The translations under genes and the position numbers were made by a program. A DNA stretch of 64,000 nt from contig CP005974.1 of the NCBI GenBank assembly GCA_000940995.1, forward strand, positions 1,984,001 through 2,048,000, written 5' to 3'. The notes below the pieces were generated by a model, which saw nothing but the letters and a program-made list of their open reading frames with translations, was not told the origin of the DNA and did no database searches. This document shows, in pieces, positions 36,640 through 45,070 of the stretch (positions are counted from its first letter, which is position 1; every line of letters begins with the position of its first letter). This DNA comes from Photobacterium gaetbulicola Gung47. GTDB taxonomy: Bacteria > Pseudomonadota > Gammaproteobacteria > Enterobacterales > Vibrionaceae.

Positions 36640-37851
36640 ATGACTTCACAACAAATGGATATGTTTATGCAAAATAAAAGGATAATTGATTCTGATAGAC
36701 ATGTTATGGAGCCGCTGGATATGTGGCGCCAGTATGTTGATGATGCGGTGTTTGCCAGATACCCATTATCATTGGTGCATGATACAGAAGAGGCAATGCA
36801 GGAAAGAGTCAAACGGCTGGGATTTGCGGCTTCGAAGAAGCTTCCTCCGACATTTATGATTGGGGACAAAACGGTATTGTCCGGTTGGGGGGAGGCGCTT
36901 CAGCTTGCCTGTTTAGAGGTCAAAAATAGCGAGGCTGAGCGATTAAAAGCAATGTCACCAGATACTCAGCTGGCAAGTATGGACGAAGCCAATATTGCGG
37001 TTGCCAGTATTTTTCCGACCTTTGGCGGAATGATAGTTAACCATAACCACATACCTGCTGAAGTGTCGCTAGCTTATGCAGATGGCTACAATAGCTGGTT
37101 GAAACAATACTGCGACTACGATCCTGGCCGATTAAACGCCGTCGGCCTGATCAGCCGGCATGATCCAAATACCATGTTAGCGCAGCTGGACCGCATCATA
37201 GCGAACGGGTGGCGGTGTATTACGCTTCGACCGGAAGTGGTTGCTGGGCGTGCGCTCGGTCATCATGACTATGAAGCGTTTTGGCAGGCTTGTGAGTCGA
37301 ACGGGGTGAGTATTGCGATACACGGCGGTACCCATGCGAATTTGCCTACCGCCGGTACAGAGCGGTTTGACTCTCACTTTGCGATGCATGCATGCTCTCA
37401 CTCAATGGAAATTCAAATGGCCTTCCTATCTTTGCTGGACGCTGGCGTTTTAGAGCGGTACCCAACACTCAAGTTTGCTTTTCTTGAGGCTGGTGCATCC
37501 TGGCTGCCGCATTGGTTGTGGCGACTCGATAATATTTGTTATCCAGAATTTCCTTCACTGACCAAAGACACTATTACCATGCCGCCTTCCGAGTATTTCA
37601 AGCGGCAGTGCTGGGTATCCATTGAGCTTGGCGAGCCTTGTTTGCGGCAGGTTATCGATATCATTGGCCCGGATAAGCTGCTTTATGGTACGGACTATCC
37701 GCATCCCGATCACTTGCAGTTTACGACCAAGGATATCGCTGCACAGCTCGACGACTTGTCTGAGGCTGAATTACATAACCTGCTAGACAGTAACGCTAGC
37801 AATTTCTTTTCGCTGGATTCAAATCTGGCAAGCCACCAAGCTAGACGTTGA
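36640..37851 (+). CDS. Amidohydrolase-2 family metalloenzyme
   Basis: 403 residues, cytoplasmic TIM-barrel hydrolase. Metal-binding motifs are the N-terminal SDRHVMEP (His ligand), SIAIHGGTH, and the late Asp in LLYGTDYPHPDH; EAGASWLPHWLWRLD is also typical of the family, which includes hydrolases and decarboxylases. It starts 3 bases after the precursor stop without its own strong ribosome site, implying translational coupling. Amidohydrolases act in another YcaO pathway, bottromycin, so a role in cutting or cyclising the precursor is an attractive inference. Confidence 0.85.
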   Translation: MTSQQMDMFMQNKRIIDSDRHVMEPLDMWRQYVDDAVFARYPLSLVHDTEEAMQERVKRLGFAASKKLPPTFMIGDKTVLSGWGEALQLACLEVKNSEAERLKAMSPDTQLASMDEANIAVASIFPTFGGMIVNHNHIPAEVSLAYADGYNSWLKQYCDYDPGRLNAVGLISRHDPNTMLAQLDRIIANGWRCITLRPEVVAGRALGHHDYEAFWQACESNGVSIAIHGGTHANLPTAGTERFDSHFAMHACSHSMEIQMAFLSLLDAGVLERYPTLKFAFLEAGASWLPHWLWRLDNICYPEFPSLTKDTITMPPSEYFKRQCWVSIELGEPCLRQVIDIIGPDKLLYGTDYPHPDHLQFTTKDIAAQLDDLSEAELHNLLDSNASNFFSLDSNLASHQARR

Positions 37852-37878
37852 TATAGCTAAGCGGAAGAGGCATTGAAT

Positions 37879-40077
37879 ATGGGGAGTTCGAGCGTATTGA
37901 AATGGCATCCGAGTTTAAACCATTATCTATTTGATAACGGTGATGTACTGTTGGTGTCATCGTCAGGGCAATGGTTTTTGCCGGCTTTGCATTTCCCCTT
38001 GATGCAGTTTATTGATGGCTCGAAATCGGCGGATGATATTTTGCGGGTTCGCGATGTTTACGATCCGCAAACTGCGGCGCTTTTTTATTTTCAGATAGAA
38101 CAACTTACAGCGGAAAATCTTCTGCTTGATGGTGATACTGACGAGCAATATCAGCGGCCACGATTTGATACTGAGAAATGTGTCGATATCAAAAGTGCAG
38201 AGGTACATGGCTTTCCTGCTCATATGACGGTCTTCAATTTGTCGGCGTTTACCTTGCCTGAGCTATTTGATGGTAGTGAAGAATTCCAATTCTTTATGGC
38301 GGATATAGCGGTATATCAGTCTTGCGGGAAAAGGGCCCTTTTAACACTGGTATTCGTTGATGACTTGTTAGACCCGAGAATATCTGACCTGCCATTAAAT
38401 ACTGAGTTCATTGTGATTAAAGTCGGTGGAGAAAAGGTTTGGCTTACCCCAAAATTCGGTGCTGCTGAGTTTTCAGCATATCATCAGCTACAAGCACAAC
38501 TGCTTGATAATCAACCGGTGAGGAAGTGGTTGATTAAGAAGTGGCCTGAGCGGTGTCATGGTTACTCGTTCAAAGTTGGCGCTCGTATAAATGCCGAGCA
38601 ATGTCAGCAGTTAAGTGGGGTGCTGCTTAAGCAATTAAGAGCCGAAAGTTATCAGTTAGCAGTCTATGATATTGATACATCAGCTGCCGAATATCACGAT
38701 GTTGTTTGTTCCTTGCAGCAACATGGCTGTTTATCCAAACGAGGACCAGTAAAGCTCGAAAGCTGTCTGGCGGTATATGCGGAAGATGGCGGTTCGAGAA
38801 GTATTAGTGCAGAGCAAACATTGGATAAGTTAAACCCCTTCATCAGTCCAATTACTGGGGTGGTTAGTCATCTTGAGCATTTTGAGAGTACACCTGATGC
38901 AGAGGTGGAGATTTATCGCACCAGTTTTTTTAAGTCGCCGCCGCAAAATACTCAGGAGCCGTTTGACCAAAATAGTTTTGTTCAGATTTGTCTGGGTAAA
39001 GGCGTCAGCCCTGTGCAATCACAGGTCAGCGCGGTGTGCGAGGCGATTGAAAGGGTGAACGCTCAGTTCAGAGGGAATGAGCCGTTGCTAAAATCTTGCC
39101 CCGATGATTTATCATTGCGGTATGTGCCTTTCCAATCTTTGACGCCATACAGTGAGCGACAATACCTGAGGTTTGCAGACCGAAACGATCCTGAGTCCAA
39201 GCGAAAGCAAGCAGTACAGCCATATCGTAATGAGGAAATCTATTGGTTTGAAACCTGGTCGTTGACCAAAGAAGAGCATGTATATGTTCCCCTGACGTGC
39301 TGTTTTACCAATATTGAAATCGAGAGCGAGCATACTGAACAGTTGGCGTTTGTCGATGAAAAATATGGTCGCTGGCATTCAAACGGGGCATCGGCCGGCA
39401 ATACCCGTGAAGAGGCAATTTTACAAGGATTGTGTGAGCTGATCGAGCGAGATGCGGTATCAATATGGTGGTATAACCGTGTTACTCGACCGCCTTTTGA
39501 GCTAAATAAAATACCGCCAGAACTGCTTCAACCAATAGCAAACTCATTATCCAAACAGTATGAATTCTGGGTGCTTGATGTAACCAATGATACCGGGGTA
39601 CCAGTGATGGTTGCCGTTGGCCAGCATAAGCAACATAAAGGGTTTATTTTTGGCTTCGGCTGCCATTTAAAACCCGAGTTGGCAGCCCAGCGTGCGCTGA
39701 CTGAGTTGTGCCAGTTGATCCCCGTGCGTAATCAAAAAGGGGCGCCGTTTGACTTCGATGCGGTGGAAGAGGGGCCGTACTTATATCCTGCACCTGAGCG
39801 TCAAGCCGTTCAGCCGTGCTTGCTGTGCTCGGGGGATATGAAGGATGATATCTTATCCATTGTCGAGCAACTGCAGAGCCTTAACTACGAAACACTCGTT
39901 CTGGACTACAGTCGTGAGCCTGTTCCGCTTTATACCGTAAAAGTTTTTGTCCCTGGGCTCTGCCATATTTGGCCGCAACTGGCGAATGAGCGCTTGTACC
40001 AAGTGCCGGTAAAGCTGCACTGGCAAAACGCGTTGAAGGATGAAAGGAGTATTTGCCAGCAAGGCTTTTATGTCTAA
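37879..40077 (+). CDS. Docking-domain/YcaO cyclodehydratase fusion
   Basis: 732 residues. The N-terminal half (1-330) resembles the E1-like/docking partner that binds the leader (VLKWHPSLNHYLFDNGDVLLVSS at the start, a winged-helix-like region); no CxxC zinc pair is obvious. The C-terminal half is YcaO: GKGVSPVQSQVSAVCEAIER (373 on, with the ATP-binding Glu), SNGASAGNTREEAI, CELIERDAVSIWWYN (520 region) and VPGLCHIWP. YcaO proteins use ATP to form thiazoline/oxazoline rings from Cys/Ser/Thr. The C-terminus ends QQGFYV and lacks PxPxP. ATG 37879 is chosen, 8 bases after GGAAGAGG; TTG 37873 is the alternative. Confidence 0.92.
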   Translation: MGSSSVLKWHPSLNHYLFDNGDVLLVSSSGQWFLPALHFPLMQFIDGSKSADDILRVRDVYDPQTAALFYFQIEQLTAENLLLDGDTDEQYQRPRFDTEKCVDIKSAEVHGFPAHMTVFNLSAFTLPELFDGSEEFQFFMADIAVYQSCGKRALLTLVFVDDLLDPRISDLPLNTEFIVIKVGGEKVWLTPKFGAAEFSAYHQLQAQLLDNQPVRKWLIKKWPERCHGYSFKVGARINAEQCQQLSGVLLKQLRAESYQLAVYDIDTSAAEYHDVVCSLQQHGCLSKRGPVKLESCLAVYAEDGGSRSISAEQTLDKLNPFISPITGVVSHLEHFESTPDAEVEIYRTSFFKSPPQNTQEPFDQNSFVQICLGKGVSPVQSQVSAVCEAIERVNAQFRGNEPLLKSCPDDLSLRYVPFQSLTPYSERQYLRFADRNDPESKRKQAVQPYRNEEIYWFETWSLTKEEHVYVPLTCCFTNIEIESEHTEQLAFVDEKYGRWHSNGASAGNTREEAILQGLCELIERDAVSIWWYNRVTRPPFELNKIPPELLQPIANSLSKQYEFWVLDVTNDTGVPVMVAVGQHKQHKGFIFGFGCHLKPELAAQRALTELCQLIPVRNQKGAPFDFDAVEEGPYLYPAPERQAVQPCLLCSGDMKDDILSIVEQLQSLNYETLVLDYSREPVPLYTVKVFVPGLCHIWPQLANERLYQVPVKLHWQNALKDERSICQQGFYV

Positions 40078-40110
40078 GCCAACAAGAACAAACAGTGGGT
40101 GGCTTCGCTT

Positions 40111-40127
40111 GTAATGCCTGTGTAATA
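40111..40127 (+). promoter_or_regulatory. TGTAAT direct repeat, 11-bp spacing
   Basis: TGTAAT at 40111-40116 and again at 40122-40127, one helical turn apart, about 85 bases before the FHA gene. Similar to the repeat at 41291-41310. Candidate regulator site. Confidence 0.3.
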
Positions 40128-40212
40128 GGCAGCACGTTCTCATCACGCTAAAGTCTAGATATGACAAAGTTATATACCGGATAAAGCTATTCGCTAACAG
40201 CAAGGATTAACT

Positions 40213-41196
40213 ATGGCTTATTTAACATCGGGAAATTCGCGTTATCCTCTTTATTTGAAAGCATTCCATCAATTTGGTCGACTAGCTACTGCTGTTGATA
40301 CATTAGTCGACAACCCAGAGATATCTCGCATTCATGCGGTTATCGAATGGATTGATGGCATCTGGTATATACGGGATCTCAGTAAAAATGGCGTTTGGGT
40401 AAATGGCGATTCCATTTCACCGAATAAGCTTTATAAGCTAGCGGTGAAGGATAAAATTTGTTTTGCGAACAAAAAAAACATCACTTTTGTGGTCGAAAAC
40501 CTTGATGAACCAAAAGATGTCTTAATCCCCCTTGAGTCAGAATCCAGTGCTGACTTGCCCAATGCAAAACCTATCTTGCTTGAACATTATCATTTTCTTC
40601 CTTCAGAAAATTCCCCTGAAGTGATCATATTTTATGATGTGGTGGAAAAGTGTTGGTATTGCGAAACTATCGCTGACTCAACGCCGACAAAACTTTATGA
40701 TGGCGAGCTGCTTGAATTTTCTCACTCAATATGGAAATTAATCAAGGGGGCTGATGCTGCAGAAAAAGAAACCCTCATTTCAGATGGTAATGTGAGCAAT
40801 GATATTTGTTATATATTCAACATTAGTCAAGATGAAGAACTTACGGAACTCACGCTCAAAAATAGTAGGGCAGATATTGATTGTGAGATAAGGAGCCATC
40901 ATTATCTCACGGCGCTATTAGCGCGTTACAAAGGCCAAGATCAGAAAGCCAATATGCCCGAGCATTTACAGGGTTGGCGCACTATTGAGCAACTCACAAA
41001 GGATATCGGGTTGTCTGAAAACCATGTCAACATCCAAATACACCGAGCCAGGAAGCAATTGGCTGATAAGCTGCAATCAGAAGGAATCTCAGCTCCTCTA
41101 TTGATTGAACGAAAACGAGGTAGAGTGCGATTTGCAGCAACTGATTTTAAAGTGTTTAAAGGGCATGAATTGGAAGTGGACTCGATGATTGCGTGA
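40213..41196 (+). CDS. FHA-domain protein with DNA-binding-like C-terminus
   Basis: 327 residues. Residues 15-95 are a forkhead-associated domain with all binding residues: FGRLATAVD, EISRIHAVIEW and LSKNGVWVNGDSI. Such domains bind phosphothreonine. The C-terminal 90 residues (WRTIEQLTKDIGLSENHVNIQIHRARKQLADKL, here described at positions 40975-41075) look like a winged helix-turn-helix with a following basic strand region ERKRGRVRF. It is the likely partner of the kinase fusion and could turn its signal into transcription. It starts 135 bases after YcaO with its own AAGGA site. Confidence 0.85.
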   Translation: MAYLTSGNSRYPLYLKAFHQFGRLATAVDTLVDNPEISRIHAVIEWIDGIWYIRDLSKNGVWVNGDSISPNKLYKLAVKDKICFANKKNITFVVENLDEPKDVLIPLESESSADLPNAKPILLEHYHFLPSENSPEVIIFYDVVEKCWYCETIADSTPTKLYDGELLEFSHSIWKLIKGADAAEKETLISDGNVSNDICYIFNISQDEELTELTLKNSRADIDCEIRSHHYLTALLARYKGQDQKANMPEHLQGWRTIEQLTKDIGLSENHVNIQIHRARKQLADKLQSEGISAPLLIERKRGRVRFAATDFKVFKGHELEVDSMIA

Positions 41197-41290
41197 CAGC
41201 TAGTGCTTTAAATAAATCAAAGTTTAATTTTGATAATAATTGCACAGTCATAGTGCCGTTTTATTGATGCAGTCATAAGCTGAATTAGCT

Positions 41291-41310
41291 CTGTAATAAA
41301 CTGTAATAGA
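41291..41310 (+). promoter_or_regulatory. CTGTAATA tandem repeat, 10-bp period
   Basis: CTGTAATAAA followed at once by CTGTAATAGA. It lies in the 284-base promoter region of the hydroxylase operon. Direct repeats one turn apart are typical for activators that bind as tandem monomers. Confidence 0.4.
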
Positions 41311-41480
41311 AAACGTTTGAATAATGGTTAATTATAAAAAGGTAAACATCATATAAGTAAATTTGACTGTTAGAGTTGGTTTTTCGGCATTGATATGCTC
41401 GTTAATATGGCGTGTGATCAGCGATTTATAATATTTACTTTTTTGATAATAAAGCCACCTTCTGTTTATTAGAGAATAAT

Positions 41481-42089
41481 ATGGATGTGATTTTCTCTCA
41501 ACTAAGCGTTCCTGAAGAGTTGGATTTATCTAACTCGGAACAGTGGGATTTTACACAAGATAATAATGGCCGATGGCTTACTCATGTAAATAAAGCATGT
41601 TTTGAAGGGGAATGGCTTGTACTTCCGTTGAGAGGCTTTGTGAAACATGCTGGCCGTTCACCAATCTTACAGGCTTTTAATTTTGAGGAGTCAGCAGGCC
41701 CTGACGATTATGAAAATTATCCCATTTTAGATGGGCTACCCCATATCGCTCGTTTTTTACGGTTATTTCCTTGTACTGTTTTATCTGCCCGTTTGATGAA
41801 GCTGGGTCCGGGCTCAATTATTAAGCCACATTGTGATCATGGCCTAGTCCTGTCTGAGGGCCAAGCCCGTCTTCACTTTTGTCTGCAGACAGATCCTGGT
41901 GTGGAGTTCGTTGTAGGAGGGAAGTCGCTAAAGATTGGGGAACGTGAATTATGGTACATCAATGCGGCTGCAGAACATGCCGTTTATCACCGAGGTCATA
42001 CGCCTCGTATTCACCTGGTTTTCGATTGCATTGTCAATGATTGGCTAATGGCACAACTTCAACCAAAGACGGAGCATGAAGAGAGATGA
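41481..42089 (+). CDS. Aspartyl/asparaginyl beta-hydroxylase family dioxygenase
   Basis: 202 residues. Fe(II)/2-oxoglutarate dioxygenase of the Asp_Arg_Hydrox type. The metal and co-substrate residues are visible: IIKPHCDHG (first His), HFCLQTDP, ELWYINAAAEHAVYH and the second His with Arg in HRGHTPRIHLVFDC. Family members hydroxylate Asp, Asn, Arg or Pro in proteins or peptides. First gene of a tight three-gene set; its stop overlaps the next start by 4 bp (ATGA). Substrate unknown. Confidence 0.88.
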   Translation: MDVIFSQLSVPEELDLSNSEQWDFTQDNNGRWLTHVNKACFEGEWLVLPLRGFVKHAGRSPILQAFNFEESAGPDDYENYPILDGLPHIARFLRLFPCTVLSARLMKLGPGSIIKPHCDHGLVLSEGQARLHFCLQTDPGVEFVVGGKSLKIGERELWYINAAAEHAVYHRGHTPRIHLVFDCIVNDWLMAQLQPKTEHEER

Positions 42090-43327
42090 AAGCGCAACTA
42101 CAGATGGCGAATCACCCAAAAGCCGAGCTCGATTTTGCGGATCCCGCCGTTGATAACCTGTTGAAGTTTTCCATTCGTCAGCAACTGGAGTCCCTGGCGC
42201 AGCAACAGTTATCCCAGGCCGAGCGCAAGCTGAAACTGCAGCAGAGCTTTACCCAAGCGATGACAGCGGTGTTGACTGACAGCGTGACCGTGCATGAGCA
42301 GTTAACTGCACTTTTTACCGATATGTACGATCAGGCCATGTTGTCAATGGCGCAGGCGGCTTTGACCGAGGATCTTCTTACCTGTCAATATGTCAGCGCA
42401 ACAGGGCTGATTATGTCGCCACTCAATTGCAGCACCACCATCAAAGATGTTTACCGATTACGTGGATTCGTTCGTGGGTTAGATAAAGCGATCAGAGCCA
42501 AGCTCAGCAACAGGAAGCAAGTGCGTTTGCTCTATCCGGCTTGTGGCCCCTTTGCCCCACTTTTACTGCCATTGTTGCAGTATTACCAAGATGAAGGTGG
42601 GGTTGACAGTAGCCAGTTACAGGTCGTACTCGTTGATATCCAGCCTGGCGCGATTCAGTCATTGCGCCAATTGGTTAAAGATCTGGATGTATCGGACTAT
42701 GTTGAAGCTATCGTCGAGGCAGATGCCACACAATATGAGCCTCAGGGCGCGATAGACATTCTGTTGCTTGAGGCGCTACAACACGGTTTTACCCAGGAGG
42801 GACAGCTAAGCATTGCCCGGCACCAGGCTCAGTTCTTGAGTCTTGATGGCATTATGGTGCCGCAGTCCATCTCTGTACAGGCCATCATGGTACACGGCGA
42901 TACAGAATTTAACCAACAGTGGCAGTCTGCTGCCTATACCCATTCATCCAACTTAACTGCTCGTGAGCAGCGAGTTGAACTGGGTGAAATATTACATATC
43001 TCCAAGACTGCATTGTTGGCGATGCAACCCATTACGCTGGCCAATGATATTGAGGTCGTTCAGGCAGGCACGCTGGTGTTACCTGATGGCGTTATTGATA
43101 TGCCAGAGCGAATTTTGGCGATCTATGCACGTATCTATACGTTTGGCGACGAAGTGGTTGATGAGTATGACTCCGGTATTACGCACCCCTTACCGGACAT
43201 GACGTTTTACGTCGATGCCACGCCTTCGGTTCCCGATAACAAGTGTTTTGTTGCCCGAGGGGGAGAGCGAGTTGGCTTTTATTATCAGTTGTCGGGATTG
43301 CCTCGGTTTATTCCCGTCAAAGCCTAA
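42086..43327 (+). CDS. Class I methyltransferase, PRMT-like
   Basis: 413 residues. The N-terminal 140 are helical. The Rossmann part has VRLLYPACGPFAPLLLPLLQ (motif I), VVLVDIQPGAIQSL (motif II), and DILLLEALQHGFTQEGQL followed by FLSLDGIMVPQSISV. The last two resemble the double-E loop and post-loop of protein arginine methyltransferases (PRMT5-like), then a C-terminal beta-rich domain. Motif I has PACGP rather than GxGxG. Translationally coupled to the hydroxylase, so both probably act on one substrate. PRMT assignment is by pattern and is tentative. Confidence 0.7.
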   Translation: MKAQLQMANHPKAELDFADPAVDNLLKFSIRQQLESLAQQQLSQAERKLKLQQSFTQAMTAVLTDSVTVHEQLTALFTDMYDQAMLSMAQAALTEDLLTCQYVSATGLIMSPLNCSTTIKDVYRLRGFVRGLDKAIRAKLSNRKQVRLLYPACGPFAPLLLPLLQYYQDEGGVDSSQLQVVLVDIQPGAIQSLRQLVKDLDVSDYVEAIVEADATQYEPQGAIDILLLEALQHGFTQEGQLSIARHQAQFLSLDGIMVPQSISVQAIMVHGDTEFNQQWQSAAYTHSSNLTAREQRVELGEILHISKTALLAMQPITLANDIEVVQAGTLVLPDGVIDMPERILAIYARIYTFGDEVVDEYDSGITHPLPDMTFYVDATPSVPDNKCFVARGGERVGFYYQLSGLPRFIPVKA

Positions 43328-43347
43328 GCGTGCAAAAGGATCAGAGT

Positions 43348-44286
43348 ATGGAACGCTTAAACAAGGTCGTCGTTTTTACTACCAGTTGCGTCAGCATTCC
43401 CGTTATTCAGTTGCTCGCGAGTCAAAACAGGCTGGCGGGCGTGGTGACGTTATCACTAGAAGATCTCGGTGACTGCCGATTAGTCGGCGATTTGCCACAA
43501 CTGCGCCAGCAACTGGTACAGGCAAATATTCCCCAGGTTGATCTGAACGATACTCGCTTGCTGGCCCAGTTCGACTACTGGCAAGCCAGCTCGGGGTTAG
43601 TCTTCGGATTTTCTCATAAAATCGATGCGCAGGTTTGTGACTACTTCGATGGTGAGATTTTTAATCTCCATGCGTCCGATCTGCCTGCTTACCGGGGGAG
43701 CAACCCCATCTATTGGCAATTGCGCAATAACCTTACCCAAACCCAACTGACTGTGCACCGCCTAACTCAGCAGATCGATAGCGGTGAGATAGGCTTGCAA
43801 GCGCCGCTAGCTATTCATCCTTTTGATAATCATCAGAGCCTCAGTCTACGTGTGATGCAAGCCGCCCCGCAGTTGGTGGCCGATTTTATCGCCGGCTACG
43901 AAGCTGGTGCCATTGAATGGCGGGCGCAACAAGGCGAGGTGTCGCTGGCTCCGAGAGTTAATGCTGATAATGCCCAGCTTAGTTGGTCCGAGCATACCGT
44001 GGCCGATTTTATCGGTGCGGCACGGGCCGGTAATCCCCATCATGGTGGCGTGGCGATTCGAGTCAATGGTGGCACGTTCAATGTCATGCAAATCACTGCC
44101 AACTCCCACCCAAGCTATGGCTGCGTTCCGGGTACCGTGTTGGCGGTTGATAAAGAAAAGGGGTTGATTGTGGCAGCCAAAGACGGCGCAGTGCGTCTGG
44201 ATGTGATCGTCGCCCAATCGGGCTATTACAGCGGCTATCAGTTCGCCGTGTTTTACCAGCTAGATGCCGGGATGATTTTGGGGTAG
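43348..44286 (+). CDS. Formyltransferase-family protein (Fmt-like)
   Basis: 312 residues. The N-terminal formyl-THF domain shows SSGLVFGFSHKID, the signature FNLHASDLPAYRGSNPIYW with the catalytic His, and the Asp in QIDSGEIGLQ. The C-terminal domain (NADNAQLSWSEHTVADFIGAA, FNVMQI, GTVLAVDKEKGLIV) matches the OB-like C domain of Fmt/ArnA-type enzymes. It is not the housekeeping Fmt by context. Third gene of the modification set, start ATG 43348 with AAAGGA upstream. It should N-formylate an amine; acceptor unknown. Confidence 0.83.
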   Translation: MERLNKVVVFTTSCVSIPVIQLLASQNRLAGVVTLSLEDLGDCRLVGDLPQLRQQLVQANIPQVDLNDTRLLAQFDYWQASSGLVFGFSHKIDAQVCDYFDGEIFNLHASDLPAYRGSNPIYWQLRNNLTQTQLTVHRLTQQIDSGEIGLQAPLAIHPFDNHQSLSLRVMQAAPQLVADFIAGYEAGAIEWRAQQGEVSLAPRVNADNAQLSWSEHTVADFIGAARAGNPHHGGVAIRVNGGTFNVMQITANSHPSYGCVPGTVLAVDKEKGLIVAAKDGAVRLDVIVAQSGYYSGYQFAVFYQLDAGMILG

Positions 44287-44367
44287 GCGAATCAATATTC
44301 ACCACCTTGCTGATAGTTCACAGTTATGTAGTCGTGACTATCTCCATTAATTGTAAGGAGAAAGTTC

Positions 44368-44979
44368 ATGGAAACCTATATAGGAAGTATTCATACCGTT
44401 GGGTTCAACTTTGCCCCGAAAGGCAGTTCATTTTGTCAAGGACAATTGCTGCCAATTAATAACAATGAGGCGGTTTTTGCCTTGCTTGGAACCACGTTTG
44501 GTGGGGATGGTAGAACAACACTTGGCTTACCTGATTTACAGGGGCGTTCGCCTGTGGGTGTAGGGCAAGGAAAAGGTTTGTCAACAATAATGTGGGGCCA
44601 GAGCTATGGCTCTGAACTTACGACGCTGAGTTTAGACAATCTTCCTAAACATTCACATGTGGCTGCGTTTAACCCGTCTGGCGGTGGCGGTAGCGTTGAG
44701 GTGTCAGTGATGGCCTCTAAAAAAGCGGGCGATACGTCTGCTAAAGATAATGCTGTTTTAGCGAATGCGACCGAAGGTATGGGTTTACAAACAGCCTATG
44801 CCGCGAACCCTGCTGATGCTGATCTTGTTTCTCTTGGTGGCGTGCGCGTGCAGGGGAGCGGTGGCGGAACGGTGGCAGTTGGAAACACAGGTTCAAACCA
44901 AGCATTTGGAATTCGAAACCCGTATTTGGGGCTGTACCACATCATTTCCCTAGTGGGGGTATTTCCATCGCGCAACTAA
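44368..44979 (+). CDS. Tail-collar domain protein (microcystin-dependent-protein type)
   Basis: 203 residues. The collar domain occupies the first 60: IGSIHTVGFNFAPKGSSFC, GQLLPINNNEAVFALLGTTF and GGDGRTTLGLPDLQGRSPVG. The C-terminal part is Gly/Ala/Ser-rich and ends in NPYLGLYHIISLVGVFPSRN, the usual closing strand. No phage structural genes surround it. Stand-alone members of this family occur in non-phage settings with unclear function. Start ATG 44368 with AAGGAG 9 bases upstream. Confidence 0.88.
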   Translation: METYIGSIHTVGFNFAPKGSSFCQGQLLPINNNEAVFALLGTTFGGDGRTTLGLPDLQGRSPVGVGQGKGLSTIMWGQSYGSELTTLSLDNLPKHSHVAAFNPSGGGGSVEVSVMASKKAGDTSAKDNAVLANATEGMGLQTAYAANPADADLVSLGGVRVQGSGGGTVAVGNTGSNQAFGIRNPYLGLYHIISLVGVFPSRN

Positions 44980-45070
44980 GGAAGGGGTCTAGTTCATCAT
45001 AGATAATTGTCGAGGATCACTATAAAGGGCTGAGCACCACAAGGATGTGGTAACTGGGGGAGAAATAGAT

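Noticed and set aside
43243..43347. Longer N-terminus for the formyltransferase
   Set aside because: It would overlap the methyltransferase gene by 85 bases. ATG 43348 has AAAGGA and starts at the conserved domain.
44368..44979. Tail-collar gene as sign of a prophage or phage-tail-like particle
   Set aside because: No baseplate, sheath, tube, terminase or integrase genes are nearby. The stand-alone collar family is common outside phages.
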